Assembly: GCA_017557005.1 (NCBI GenBank)
Contig: JAFZFZ010000016.1
Coordinates: forward strand, 1-43,005
Reading direction: 5' to 3'
DNA from: Bacteroidaceae bacterium
GTDB lineage: Bacteria > Bacteroidota > Bacteroidia > Bacteroidales > Bacteroidaceae
DNA length: 43,005 nt
Part shown: in pieces, positions 1 to 10,900 of the stretch
Layout of the letters: every line of letters starts with the position of its first letter
Position numbering within the stretch: position 1 is the first letter of the stretch
Notes under the pieces: model-generated
The model's database searches: none
The model's input: only the letters and a program-made list of their open reading frames with translations
Told to the model about the DNA's origin: nothing
Position numbers and translations under genes: made by a program

Positions 1-46
1 GACCGCGCCGATGGTACTGCGTTTGTGGGAGAGTAGGTAGCCGCCG
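1..46 (+). rRNA. rrf: 5S ribosomal RNA, 3' end only
   Basis: The first bases match the conserved 3' third of bacterial 5S rRNA: GCGCCGATGGTACTGC, then GTGGGAGAGTAGGT, then the closing GCCGCC strand of helix I. The rest of the gene, and presumably a 16S-23S-5S operon read on the plus strand, lies before the window. The exact 3' end (about 45-47) is inferred from the usual GCCGCC ending in Bacteroides 5S RNA. Confidence 0.9.
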
Positions 47-55
47 TTTTTGATG

Positions 56-90
56 AGAGGAGTTGTCCAGAAGGATGACTCCTCTTGTTG
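56..90 (+). terminator. Terminator of the rRNA operon
   Basis: AGAGGAGT (56-63) pairs perfectly with ACTCCTCT (78-85), and TCC/GGA can pair further in. T-rich sequence (TTGTTGTTT) follows at once. It lies about 10 bases after the 5S RNA end, as expected for an rRNA operon terminator. Confidence 0.7.
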
Positions 91-112
91 TTTATGGATA
101 AATGCCAGGACG

Positions 113-312
113 AGGGAGGATCAACTGGGTGAATCTAGGGAGGATAGAGAGTCTAGGAGGAACTAGGAATGCCTAGGAATGTCTACGATTGCTAGAGATT
201 CTTTGGCATTCTAGATAATCTAGAAAACCTAGAGACTTCTAGTAAGGAACTAGGTAACCCTAGGGAGATCTAGGAAAACCTAGGAGATTATAGAATATCT
301 TGAAATCCTAGG
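113..312. repeat. CTAG array with about 10-bp period
   Basis: Fourteen CTAG tetramers start at 135, 153, 163, 173, 192, 211, 220, 229, 239, 250, 260, 270, 280 and 308. Steps are 9-11 bp or about twice that; where one is missing, a one-base variant (CTAC at 183, TATAG near 290) keeps the phase. The unit resembles CTAGGAAWNC. CTAG is normally rare in bacteria and the spacing equals about one helical turn. No ORF crosses the array. Its function is unknown. Confidence 0.8.
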
Positions 313-423
313 AAATCAAAGAACACATACCTCACCCTTGAGGAATCCTCAGAAATCTTTGTAAATCCAGAGCTCCCATAGAAAGTTTTTTCGCGATATA
401 TTAGATAATATAATTCTTTTTTA

Positions 424-431
424 TATTTTTG
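424..431 (+). promoter_or_regulatory. Possible -7 promoter box of the PL11 lyase gene
   Basis: TATTTTTG fits the Bacteroidetes -7 consensus TAnnTTTG. It lies about 80 bp before the ATG at 511. I see no good TTG element 19-21 bp upstream, so the call is tentative. The rest of 312-510 is AT-rich with no gene. Confidence 0.35.
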
Positions 432-510
432 CATTGTAAAATGCTGAGAATGATGCATTATTAATGTTGAATTGCTCGGTTGCATTATGAATAACTAAAA
501 TCAATATATT

Positions 511-3500
511 ATGAAAAAACTATTTGTTCTTTTTTCCCTATTATGTTTTAGCCTTGTAATATTCGGTCAACGAATGACGGATAAGCTTGATCGAGGTTTA
601 GTAGCTCTTCCCTCTGGTAGTGGAAACTTCGTCAGTTGGCGTATTATGGCTGAAGAGTATTATGATGTAGAGTATAATATCTATCGTGATGGTGTTAAAT
701 TGAATTCTGCTCCATTAAAGGTTAGTAACTATACTGATACAAGAGGAACTTCAACCAGTAAATATCAAGTTGCTGCAGTTGTACGTGGGGTAGAACAGGA
801 AAAATGTGCTGAGGTTGTTCGTTGGAATAATGGCTATTTGGATATTCCTATGCAGCCAGTATTGAATCGTAATGGACAGAATACCACTTCGAACTATACT
901 CTCAATGATGTGTCGCTTGCAGATGTGGATGGTGATGGTATCTCAGAATTTATAGTAAAGCGTAATAGTAATACTGCTCGAGAGTATTCGACAAATAAGA
1001 CCGATTTTCATCGTTTGGAATGCTATAATATTAAAGGAAAACGCCTTTGGTATATTGACTTAGGTCCTAATATGATTTCGGGTCCCGATGAACAGTATGA
1101 TATTGTAGGCTATGACTGGGACTGTGATGGAAAAGCCGAGGTACTACTCCGTGGTGCTGATAACATGATCATTCATAAGGCTGATGGTTCAACTGTTGAA
1201 ATTGGAAATATGAATTTTGACAGCCGTAACACCTTACAGAGTGATGCTAATATGGCTTATACACATACGGGTAATGAGTTCTTGCTCTATTTGAATGGTG
1301 AAACAGCAGAACCTTATGTGAATATGACTTATCCTCTTCCTCGTTTGGAGAGTGGTGAAACTGATCTAAATGCTGCTTGGGGTGACGGCTACGGACATCG
1401 TTCTACGAAACATTTCTTCGCAGCTCCCGTATTGGATGGTCGTAAAGCAAGCATCTTCTTGGCTCGCGGTGCTTATACTCGCCATCGCATGGTTGCCTTT
1501 GATGTAGATCCTATAACTCATCAGTTGACAGAACGTTGGCGTTGGAAGGATACCGGAGGTCAATGGTGGGGACAAGGTTACCACAACTTTGGTATTGCTG
1601 ATGTCGATATGGATGGACGCGATGAAATTATATTTGGTTCTATGGTGATTGATGACAATGGTAAGGGATTGTCTACCACAGGCTTGGGACATGGTGATGC
1701 ACAACACACGGGTGACTTTGACCCCTATCGTTGGGGATTGGAGCATTTCGCATGCAATGAGAGTTCGCCAGCAAATAATTACCGTAATGCAACTACCTCA
1801 AAAATCTATTATCGTCTGCAATCAACAGGTGATGACGGACGTGCTCTTTGCGGTAATTTTACCAATAGCTACCCTGGTTGTGTAGCAAAGAGTAATGGCA
1901 GTGGTGTTATCTCTACTGTTGCTGATAAGGTGCTTCCGAATGTGCCTGGATTTGACCTTAATTTCCGTATATATTGGGATGGTGACCTCTGTGAAGAGAT
2001 CCTCAATAGTCCGGGTACGGAGCGCGAAGCTAAAATCGATAAGATTGTAGGAAGTAGCGTTAATCGGGTTTTTACATCAAACGGATGTAAGATGAATAAC
2101 TGGAGCAAGAATAATCCAGGAGCGACAGGTGATATTATTGGTGACTGGCGTGAAGAATTAGTCTTGCGTACGGGTGATGATTCTAAATTGCGCATTTATA
2201 CAACCTCTACAGCTACACCATATCGTATCTATACTTTGTGGCATGATCACCAATATCGTCAGGCCATGGTATGGCAGAGTATTGGATATAATCAGCCTCC
2301 TCATTTAAGCTATTTCCTTGGCGAATTGGAGGGTATTACCGTAGCTCCTCCTCCTTTGACAATGACTGGACGTGTTGAGGTTGCAAACAATGGAACTATC
2401 GGCTCTGAGTTAAATGATGAGCATGTTATCGTATGTGAAACCAATGATATGAATGTAACCATTGGGGAGGGTGTAGCGCCTCATGTGTTGACTTTTAATG
2501 TTCCGAGTTGGGTGCAAGGATCTACTAACAATAATAATATCACCTATGATAAGTTCACTTATACCATTGGTGGCGCTGGGCTTACTGGTGATGCACGATT
2601 GGTAAAACAGGGTGAGGGTATCTTGAATCTTCCTGCAGTAGATATGACGCACACTGGCAATACTGATATTTGGGGAGGTATTGTGAACTTTAATGGAACA
2701 ATGAGAAATTCCAAGCTATGGCTTAATCGTTTCGTTGAATTTAATACTGATGGTGGTGTATTCCGTAAAATTGAGATGGATTATGCCTCAATTCTTCGTC
2801 CGGGTGGAGTGGATAAAATTGGTGAAGTGTCTACTGATACTTTCGCATTAAACTTTGGTGCCATTCTTGAACTTGATGTGAATGGAGCTATTCAAACATC
2901 GGACATTATAAAGGCAAGCCATATCTCGATTGAAACTAAATCATGGGAATATGGTCCTCAATACCTTACTCCTGTTATTCGTTTAGTACTTTCTGATGGA
3001 GGAGATTTGGCTGATGGTACTTATGTGATAGCTGAAGCGCAAACAGTTGATGGTGATCTTAATGCAATAAAACTTGAGGGTACTTGTGGAAAGAAATGTT
3101 TACTCGTTCATGAGAATGGTAAGGTCAACCTTATTGTACAGGGTGTACGAGATGCTGCTTTGGTTTTGTGGAATGGTAAGAATAGTTCAATATGGAATTA
3201 TGCTGCTGAGATGAATTTTACAAATGCAGGTGAGGAAAGCTATTTTGTTGAAGATGATAAAGTTAGCTTTACTGACGAAGCAGAAGTGTTCAATGTGGAA
3301 CTTGTAGGTGAGTTGCCGAGCGATACTGTATTTGTAGATAATACAAAAGCTTATACATTTAAGGGAACTGGTGCAATTGTAGGTGATGCAACACTCGTTA
3401 AACGTGGTGCCGGAAAGTTGACCATATCTACCGATAACACATATGCTGGTGGTAATCGTATTAGCGGAGGTGTGGTAAGTGTATCATCTTTGTCAAATGC

Positions 3501-5049
3501 GAACCAAGCCTTTGGTAATCTGGGTGCAGTGACGACCGATTCTAAGAAGTTTGTTATAGAGAATGGTGCAGTATTGCAAACAACAGCAGCTGTTCAAATG
3601 GGTTCTCCTATCCGTTTCGAGAGCGAAGAGGGAGGTGTCATTAACAATAGTCAGGACTTTGCAATGAACAAAGCTTTCTCAGGTACAGTACTAGAAAAAC
3701 GAGGAGGTGGTTGGCTTAAAACTTACGCCTCAGGATCATCGCTCGGAAGAATGATTATCACCAGTGGTACAGTACAGAATAATTCGGGTGTCGCTGCAAA
3801 GGTTGTGGAACTGCGTGGTGGCTCACTAATAGATCAGGTAGGAACTTCAAATGAAGTTAATGTGCCGGAAGGAAAGAGTGGATCTTGGACTACTGCCAAC
3901 CGCCAAACTTATTCAAATAAGATAACTGGATCTGGAAAGTTGACGGTTTATTGTGCTACGGAGCAGGGTAGTGGATGGGTCGCAACTCGTACACCATTGC
4001 AACTTAATGGCTCGGAATTTACAGGAACTCTTATACCTCAAGCAACGAATGCTAGTGATGGAAGATTTACACTTAATACAGCTACCGGACTTGCTTCAGG
4101 TACGATGGAAATTCCTTCTGGTATTACAGTGCAGAATACGGGTAAGGTATATACTATTGGTGAGCTTACAGGTAGCGGTTCTTTGGGTGAAGGTTGCGCT
4201 TTCTCTAATGGAACAAGTGTTGGAGCTAATACCTGGAAGGTTGGTGCCCTAAATACGGATTTCACCTTTAATGGCTCAATCGTTGGATCAGGAACCATAT
4301 TTGAGAAGATTGGAACAGGTGTCATGACAATGACCGGCACAAGTAGCTTTACTGGTAAGGCGACACTATCAGAAGGTGCTATCTGCTTGAATAAGAGTGC
4401 AGCCAAATCGGGAATGCTTGGTACTGGTGCACTTACTGTGGCTAATGGAACTTCATTGTATGGTGTGGGAGTGCTCAGTAATAGCTCTACGGTAGTATCA
4501 AAGGGTGGACTTTTGCGTCCTGGATTGAAGGAAAATTCAACCTCAGGAGTACTTAAGTTTAGTGATAAGAACTTGACAATCAATGATGGTGCTACAATTC
4601 GTTTCTATATCGGAAGTCGTTCGTTGTATACTAAATTGACAGATGTGGGTGTCATGTCACTTCGAGGAACTTTGAAGGTGGATTTACGTGAGGATGTAGT
4701 ATTAGAAGAGGGCTACGAATACCAACTATGGACAAGTAGTAGTACACGTTTGGCTACAACTACAGTATATGATTTGCCTACACTCCCAGAAGGTTTGGCT
4801 TGGGATACTTCTGATATAGAATCAGGTATTCTTCGTGTAGCAAAATCTGATGTAATTCAAGCGGTGAATGCAGAAGAAGAGGTGTCTTGTGTAGTCTATA
4901 CGACCAATGGTATTGAGTGTGCGCGTTATGCTTGCAAATATACTGAAGTTATGCAGCGATTGTATGAAACAGCGTTGCCCAAGGGGGTATATTTGGTACA
5001 TATGGTAGGTGGCTCTTCAGAGGTTGTGGAAAAATTCGTTGTGAAGTAG
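511..5049 (+). CDS. Secreted rhamnogalacturonan lyase (PL11 type) with PATR repeats and T9SS C-terminal signal
   Basis: This 1512-residue protein starts with a signal peptide (MKKLFVLFSLLCFSLVIFGQ). Residues about 21-620 look like a polysaccharide lyase family 11 rhamnogalacturonan lyase, which cleaves the Rha-GalA backbone of pectin RG-I by beta-elimination. Calcium-loop-like blades are visible: ADVDGDG near 137, DWDCDGKAE near 203, ADVDMDGRDE near 363, GDIIGDWREE near 540, and the family segment LGHGDAQHTGDFDP near 392. Residues about 650-1400 carry autotransporter-type passenger repeats (LVKQGEGILNL near 695, LVKRGAGKLTI near 961, EKIGTGVMTMTG near 1264), predicting a beta-helix stalk. The last 50 residues, ending KGVYLVHM...EKFVVK, look like a type A sorting domain of the type IX secretion system, so the enzyme is probably secreted or anchored on the cell surface. 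PL11 enzymes are usually near 600 residues. It is transcribed alone, ahead of the SusCD operon. Confidence 0.85.
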   Translation: MKKLFVLFSLLCFSLVIFGQRMTDKLDRGLVALPSGSGNFVSWRIMAEEYYDVEYNIYRDGVKLNSAPLKVSNYTDTRGTSTSKYQVAAVVRGVEQEKCAEVVRWNNGYLDIPMQPVLNRNGQNTTSNYTLNDVSLADVDGDGISEFIVKRNSNTAREYSTNKTDFHRLECYNIKGKRLWYIDLGPNMISGPDEQYDIVGYDWDCDGKAEVLLRGADNMIIHKADGSTVEIGNMNFDSRNTLQSDANMAYTHTGNEFLLYLNGETAEPYVNMTYPLPRLESGETDLNAAWGDGYGHRSTKHFFAAPVLDGRKASIFLARGAYTRHRMVAFDVDPITHQLTERWRWKDTGGQWWGQGYHNFGIADVDMDGRDEIIFGSMVIDDNGKGLSTTGLGHGDAQHTGDFDPYRWGLEHFACNESSPANNYRNATTSKIYYRLQSTGDDGRALCGNFTNSYPGCVAKSNGSGVISTVADKVLPNVPGFDLNFRIYWDGDLCEEILNSPGTEREAKIDKIVGSSVNRVFTSNGCKMNNWSKNNPGATGDIIGDWREELVLRTGDDSKLRIYTTSTATPYRIYTLWHDHQYRQAMVWQSIGYNQPPHLSYFLGELEGITVAPPPLTMTGRVEVANNGTIGSELNDEHVIVCETNDMNVTIGEGVAPHVLTFNVPSWVQGSTNNNNITYDKFTYTIGGAGLTGDARLVKQGEGILNLPAVDMTHTGNTDIWGGIVNFNGTMRNSKLWLNRFVEFNTDGGVFRKIEMDYASILRPGGVDKIGEVSTDTFALNFGAILELDVNGAIQTSDIIKASHISIETKSWEYGPQYLTPVIRLVLSDGGDLADGTYVIAEAQTVDGDLNAIKLEGTCGKKCLLVHENGKVNLIVQGVRDAALVLWNGKNSSIWNYAAEMNFTNAGEESYFVEDDKVSFTDEAEVFNVELVGELPSDTVFVDNTKAYTFKGTGAIVGDATLVKRGAGKLTISTDNTYAGGNRISGGVVSVSSLSNANQAFGNLGAVTTDSKKFVIENGAVLQTTAAVQMGSPIRFESEEGGVINNSQDFAMNKAFSGTVLEKRGGGWLKTYASGSSLGRMIITSGTVQNNSGVAAKVVELRGGSLIDQVGTSNEVNVPEGKSGSWTTANRQTYSNKITGSGKLTVYCATEQGSGWVATRTPLQLNGSEFTGTLIPQATNASDGRFTLNTATGLASGTMEIPSGITVQNTGKVYTIGELTGSGSLGEGCAFSNGTSVGANTWKVGALNTDFTFNGSIVGSGTIFEKIGTGVMTMTGTSSFTGKATLSEGAICLNKSAAKSGMLGTGALTVANGTSLYGVGVLSNSSTVVSKGGLLRPGLKENSTSGVLKFSDKNLTINDGATIRFYIGSRSLYTKLTDVGVMSLRGTLKVDLREDVVLEEGYEYQLWTSSSTRLATTTVYDLPTLPEGLAWDTSDIESGILRVAKSDVIQAVNAEEEVSCVVYTTNGIECARYACKYTEVMQRLYETALPKGVYLVHMVGGSSEVVEKFVVK

Positions 5050-5077
5050 TAATCAATAGTATTTCAACTATATAGAG

Positions 5078-5110
5078 TAGGGGATTCAGTTTGTTGAATC
5101 CCCTATTATT
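5078..5110 (+). terminator. Rho-independent terminator after the PL11 gene
   Basis: Perfect 11-bp stem TAGGGGATTCA / TGAATCCCCTA (5078-5088 with 5095-5105), 6-base loop, then TTATTTT. It separates the lyase gene from the FAS1/SusCD operon. Confidence 0.85.
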
Positions 5111-5172
5111 TTATATATGATTTGACCGCAAAATATTTAACATTTCTCAGAATGAAAAAAGGTAAGATTTTA

Positions 5173-5203
5173 TTGCTCTTTTTAAAGTTTTTTTGCAATT
5201 TTG
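5173..5203 (+). promoter_or_regulatory. Candidate promoter of the FAS1/SusCD operon
   Basis: TTG at 5173-5175 and CAATTTTG at 5196-5203 (7 of 8 consensus positions of TAnnTTTG) are separated by 20 bp, the normal Bacteroidetes spacing. Transcription would begin near 5207, giving a leader of about 60 nt before the ATG at 5268. It is the only clear promoter candidate before the seven-gene operon. Confidence 0.5.
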
Positions 5204-5267
5204 CAGATTGATATCCGTAAATTGCATAATTGGGTAAAAAATATACAATAATTTATATACTATTTAA

Positions 5268-7904
5268 ATGAAAAACAATTCAGAAAAACAACCAAGAAGG
5301 TGGTGGTTATTGTTGCCAGTAATGGCGGCAATGCTATTGACTACCTCCTGTCGAGAAGATTATTATCTCGACGAAGAAGAACCGTCATGGTTGGGCGAGA
5401 GTATTTACGATTTCTTGAATGAGGATGGTAAATACACCTATTATGTTCGCCTAATCGAGGACTTGGACTATGCTGAGGTGTTGGCCAAGACAGGTAGTAA
5501 AACGTTGTTTGTAGTGGATGATGCTACTTTCGACGCTTTCTTTAAAGCTAACGACTGGGGCGTAGAGTCGTACGAACAGCTGAGTCTTTCACACAAGAAG
5601 TTGTTGCTCAACTCTTCGATGTTGAACAACGTGTATTTCTCTGACATGTTAGGCTTAGGTGCTGGCCGTGAAGAAGGACAGACTTTGCGTCGTGTCACAG
5701 CAGTGTCTATCTATGACGATGTCTACAAAATGTCAGGTTCTAGTTTGCCTGAGTCTCCCTATTGGGACAAGTTTAGAGAAAAGGGTATTGTGTTGTTAAA
5801 AGATAATACTCCTTCTCCCTTGATTAACTTTACTCATGATTTTCTTGTAAAGAACAATATGACAAACGAAGATTATGCCATATTGACTAATCAAGATTCA
5901 AGCTATGTCTATAATAGAGCAGATGTTTTTGTTAATGGAGTACGTATTGTTGAACCTAACTTGAAGTGTAAGAATGGTGTAGTACATCGTTTGGAAAAAT
6001 TAATAACTCCGCTGACAAATATGGCTGAGTTCATAACTAATGATTCTACTACGAAAAGATTCAGTCAGTTGATGAATCGCTTTGCAGCTCCTTATTATAG
6101 TCGTTCTGCATCGTTAGAATATCAGCGAATGTATGGTGGCTCAGATTCTGTATTCGTTAAGAAGTTTATGGCAACCCATGGACATAACACAGGTTTGAGT
6201 GTGAATTATTTGTCAGTAACAACAGACGCAACAGAAATTTATGCACCTGCTGATACATTGGTGGATAGTTATTTGAAATTCGATCCAGGTTGGAATGCAT
6301 ATGCTCTTTCTGATATTGTCCCCATGAATCAAGATATGGCTGTGATGTTTGTCCCCTCTGACAAGGCACTCGAGGCCTATTGGAATGGTGGAGGTGGTGA
6401 GTTCTTGAAAGACCGTTTCGGCAAGTGGGAGGATGTTCCTAATTATGTTATTGATGACTTTGTCAATAATCATATGAAATCTTCGTTCAAAGCGGCTGTT
6501 CCTAGCAAATTCTATCAGGTGAAGAACGACGGACAAGTTGATATGGGTATTACTATGGATGATGTAGAGCGTACTATTATGTGTAGTAATGGTGTGATTT
6601 ATGTTACTAGTCGTGTATTCCCTCCAGTATCGTATGTGGCTGTGTCTGCTCCCACATTGGTAAATGAGAACATGAAGATTATGCGTTGGGCTATTGAACA
6701 ATATGGCTTTGATGCATACCTCTTGTCTATGGACTCATACTATAGCTTTATTCTTCCAACTGATGATGCATTGAAGCACTATGTTGATCCATTGTCTATA
6801 GCAAAGAATGATCCAAGACTTTGGGAGTTCTATTATGACGAGAAGAGCAAACGAGTTAAGGCACGTCAATATAAATATGATTTAGATGCTCAGAAAGTTG
6901 TAGGTACAGAACTTAGTCCTGCGCCAACAAATGCTGAGGTAGATGATAGATTGGAGGATCTTATAGATAATCATATCATTGTCGATAGTATTGATATGTG
7001 TGCTGATGGAAAATATTATTATCGTACAAAGGCTAATGGTACAATTAAGGTAGAGGTGAACCCAAATGGTGGATTGAATGTGTTCGGTGGTTATCAACTT
7101 GAGAATGATGCTGCGATTCATGTGACTAATGATAACATCAAGGACCAAACCAAGGAAGGTAACGGAAAAACCTATATTGTTCCTTCAGTGATGCAGTCAT
7201 CTATTAAATCTGTATATTCTGCCATCGCAGAGCGTGCTGGAACAGAAGAAGATCCCGGACCATTCTATGAATTCCAGAAGTTGATGATTGATGCTGGTGC
7301 CTTCTATACTGATGCTGATTTTGCTTCTTTCGGTCAAACTGTTGAATCATTCAATACTTATCATTATACACTCTATATCCCCTCTAACGAGGCTGTTCGT
7401 GCAGCTTTGGCTGCAGGTCTTCCTACTATGGAGCAAGCAGAGGAATATATTAAAACACAAGAGGATAACTATTGGTTTGATGAAGAAGATTATAGAGATT
7501 CAATCCGTAGCATCATTGCAGACTTTGTAAACTATCATATCCAAGATAATTCCGTTTATATTGGTGGTGGTAACAATGTTGGTAACTTTGAAACTAGCAC
7601 GTTGGATGAAATTACCGGTACTTTCTGTCGTTTGAGTGTTGCAGGTAGTAATACTGAAATCTCAATTGAGGATGGTGCAGGCAACACTTTGCTGGTTGAT
7701 ACTTCAGATCCTGCCTTATACAACATTATGACTCGCGATTACTTGTTTGATAATAAGGATATTCAACAGTCTAAACAAATTGAGACCTCTTCGTTTGCTG
7801 TAATCCATCGTATCCCCAATGTCTTGTATCATAAGAAAAACCAGATTGAGGGATACATTGAGAAAGTGAAACGTATTCAGGAGCACTTCTCTTCTAACGA
7901 ATAA
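5268..7904 (+). CDS. Four-domain fasciclin (FAS1) surface lipoprotein
   Basis: The 878-residue protein has a lipoprotein signal with lipobox LLTTSC (Cys28), followed by acidic residues (REDYYLDEEE) compatible with surface export in Bacteroidetes. Four FAS1-like units can be read, each with a hydrophobic FVVDDATFDAF-type strand and a late NGVVH-type strand: about 45-250 (NGVVHRLEKLI near 236), 320-455 (FVPSDKALEAY, NGVIYVTSRVF), 470-655 (FILPTDDALKHY) and 664-850 (LYIPSNEAVRAAL, FAVIHRIPNVLYH). FAS1 domains mediate protein or glycan adhesion. As first gene of the SusCD operon, overlapping susC by one base (TAATG), it takes the place usually held by SusE/F-type glycan-binding lipoproteins. Glycan binding is inferred, not visible. 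Confidence 0.85.
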   Translation: MKNNSEKQPRRWWLLLPVMAAMLLTTSCREDYYLDEEEPSWLGESIYDFLNEDGKYTYYVRLIEDLDYAEVLAKTGSKTLFVVDDATFDAFFKANDWGVESYEQLSLSHKKLLLNSSMLNNVYFSDMLGLGAGREEGQTLRRVTAVSIYDDVYKMSGSSLPESPYWDKFREKGIVLLKDNTPSPLINFTHDFLVKNNMTNEDYAILTNQDSSYVYNRADVFVNGVRIVEPNLKCKNGVVHRLEKLITPLTNMAEFITNDSTTKRFSQLMNRFAAPYYSRSASLEYQRMYGGSDSVFVKKFMATHGHNTGLSVNYLSVTTDATEIYAPADTLVDSYLKFDPGWNAYALSDIVPMNQDMAVMFVPSDKALEAYWNGGGGEFLKDRFGKWEDVPNYVIDDFVNNHMKSSFKAAVPSKFYQVKNDGQVDMGITMDDVERTIMCSNGVIYVTSRVFPPVSYVAVSAPTLVNENMKIMRWAIEQYGFDAYLLSMDSYYSFILPTDDALKHYVDPLSIAKNDPRLWEFYYDEKSKRVKARQYKYDLDAQKVVGTELSPAPTNAEVDDRLEDLIDNHIIVDSIDMCADGKYYYRTKANGTIKVEVNPNGGLNVFGGYQLENDAAIHVTNDNIKDQTKEGNGKTYIVPSVMQSSIKSVYSAIAERAGTEEDPGPFYEFQKLMIDAGAFYTDADFASFGQTVESFNTYHYTLYIPSNEAVRAALAAGLPTMEQAEEYIKTQEDNYWFDEEDYRDSIRSIIADFVNYHIQDNSVYIGGGNNVGNFETSTLDEITGTFCRLSVAGSNTEISIEDGAGNTLLVDTSDPALYNIMTRDYLFDNKDIQQSKQIETSSFAVIHRIPNVLYHKKNQIEGYIEKVKRIQEHFSSNE

Positions 7905-10900
7905 TGGCTATGAGAAACAGATTATATATATTAGTAATGATGCTCTGTGTGAGCATATCTTCGGCTTTCGCTCAAGTAATTGTTACAGGTACTGTTGCTG
8001 ATGCGATAGAGCCGTTGATGATGGTGAATGTTGTTGAAGTTGACGAGGCTGGACGTTTCGTTGAAGCAACTACAACAGATATGAATGGTAACTTCTCAAT
8101 GCGTGTTAAGAATACGAAGGATAAGTTGCAGTTCTCTTATATTGGCTATGCTACACAACTCTTGCCGATAGGCGATCGTAAGGTTTTCAATATTGTAATG
8201 AAAGATGAGAACCTGATTGAAGAAGTTGTGATTAAGGCTACAGTAAAAAGAAGTACCGGTGGTCTTGAAATCCCCGAACGAGAAATCTCTGCTGCAGCTC
8301 AGAGCCTGAAGATGACCGAATTTGAGGGTCTGAATTTTACTTCTGTAGATGAAGCCTTGCAGGGACGTATTGCGGGTCTTGATATTGTAATGAATTCAGG
8401 TAACCTCGGTAGTGGTACTACTATGCGTCTGCGTGGTGTGTCATCAATCAATGGTAATGCTGAACCTCTTATCGTTGTGGATGGTAACGTTTTTGAGACT
8501 ACAGGTAACGATGAGTTTGACTATGCAAGTGCTAATGAAGAGAAATTTGCTGAATTACTTTGTGTAAACCCTGATGATATTGAATCGATTGATGTATTGA
8601 AGGATGCTGCTGCAACTGCAATATGGGGTTCGCAAGGTGCTAATGGTGTAATCTCAATTAAGACAAAGCGTGGTTCTCGTGGTCCTACGATGGTTGACTA
8701 TTCATATGGTTTGAACGTAACTTATCAGCCCGATGGTATTCGCATGCTTAATGGTGACGATTATACTATGTTCATGAAAGAGGCATATTTTAATCCCAAC
8801 CTGAATGATGAAGCTGCTAACTTGCGTGAGTTGAACTATGATCCTTCATTCTCAGAATATCGTATGTTCAATAACAACACTGATTGGGTAGATGCCGTTA
8901 AGCAAGTAGGAACAAAGCATTCACATTATATCTCACTTTCAGGTGGTGGTGAAAAGGCAAACTTCCGCGTGTCTGGAGGTTATGATACGGAATCAGGTTC
9001 AATCATTGCGCAGAGTTTGGATCGTCTTTCTACTCGTGTGAATCTTGACTATTGGGTGTCTGAGCGAATCAAGATTAAGTCAGACTTTAACTTGACTTAT
9101 ACTGATAACAAGCGTAACTATTCAAATCTCTTAGGTGCTGCCTATTTGAAGATGCCTAATATGGCTATTTATCGTGAAGATGCTAATGATAATCCAACAG
9201 GTGAGTATTATCTTGCATTGCAGACAATGCCTGACGCGCTTAAAAGCCAGCGTGAATTGATTAACCCTATAGCTGAAGCAAACTTGGCTAAGAATGAATA
9301 TCGTTCTTATAACTTGAGCGCTTTGTTCCAAATTGTCTACGACTTGTTGAGTCCTAATTCTGATGGTCATCAGTTGGATTATGAGGGACAAGTGCTTATG
9401 ACCGTATTTAATGACTATACGGACAAGTACTATCCTCGTGAATTGTCAACTTTGTCGTGGAATAATGAGTCAGTAAATAGTTCGGAACAGAGTTCTGGTA
9501 AGAGCGTGGCTTTCCAGACACGTCATACCTTGACCTTTACACCTAAATTTGACAATGACGATCATTTCTTGACAGCAATGGCTCGTATGGAGGTGAATAA
9601 TGGTGATGGTAGTGGATATGGTACTGTGTCATACGGTCTTCCCTCTGGTGATATCACCTCTTCTACTGCACAAGGTCAATTAAAGAATATGTGGACAAAT
9701 CAAAGTCAATGGCGCAGTGTATATTTCACTTACCAGAGCCACTATTCATATAAGTCAAAGTATGCATTGACCTTGACTGGACGCGTGGACGGAAGTACAA
9801 AGTTTGGTCCTGGTAATCGTTGGGGATTCTTCCCTTCTGTATCAGGTCGTTGGAACATCAGTGATGAAGCTTTCATGGAAGACATTGATTGGTTGTCAAT
9901 GTTGTCAATTCGCCCAGGTGTTGGTCAAGTAGGTGTTCAGCCTGGTGCAGAATATTTGCATTTCAGTAAATATTCTCCGACAGATGTCTATGGTGACATG
10001 TCTGCAACTACGCCTAATAATATTCGTCTCTCTGATTTGAAGTGGGAGACTAAGACTACCTGGAACGTTGGTACTGATATAGGTATCTTCGATGATAAAT
10101 ACACAATGGATATCAACGTGTATTCTCAATTGACGAAAGACCTGTTGATGTCAAATGTGCGTATCCCTTCTTCTACAGGTTATGGCTCTTTGTCATGGAA
10201 GAATGTCGGAACCATGCGTAACCAAGGTTGGGAGTTGAATATCAATGGTAACAAATGTGTAAAGGTTGGCGACTTCTCTGCAGGATTCAATGTTACATTG
10301 GGTAACAACGTAAATGAAATTGTGGAGATGGATGAAACCGTATTGGCAAGTCTAAACAAAGATTTCGACTATGCCAATGGTTCTTATTTGACCCGTGTGC
10401 AGGTTGCTAATGCTTTCGGTTCTATATATGGATTCCGTTATAAAGGTGTATACCAGTACAGCGAATATATTCCTGGTGAGCAGGAGAGTGCTCCTGTAGC
10501 TCGAGATGCTAAAGGTAACGTGATAACCGACGAGAAAGGTGATCCTATACCCATGATGTTCAACTATGGTGATACCAACTATGAGTTCCAGGGTGGTGAT
10601 GCTATCTATGAGGATGTAAACCACGATGGTAATATCAACGAGTTGGATATTGTATATTTGGGTAACTGTAACCCCTTGTTTACTGGTGGATTTGGTTTGC
10701 GTCTCTTCTATAAGCGTTGGTCTATGAATATGCAATTCAACTATCGTTATGGTAGCAAAGTGTTGAATATCGCAAAAATGAACGCTGAAAATATGCATAG
10801 TAACAATAATCAGAGTTATGCTGTAAACTGGCGTTGGCGCACCGAGGGTGATGTGACCACCATTCCTCGCGCATTGCATAATGCAGGTTACAATTTCTTA

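Noticed and set aside
1366..2652. Minus-strand frames opposite the PL11 gene
   Set aside because: Antisense shadows without promoter or recognisable motif; the plus-strand frame is continuous across them.
5050..5267. Regulator gene (ECF sigma/anti-sigma or hybrid sensor) for the SusCD operon
   Set aside because: No such ORF exists in this gap or elsewhere in the window; the regulator must be encoded outside it.
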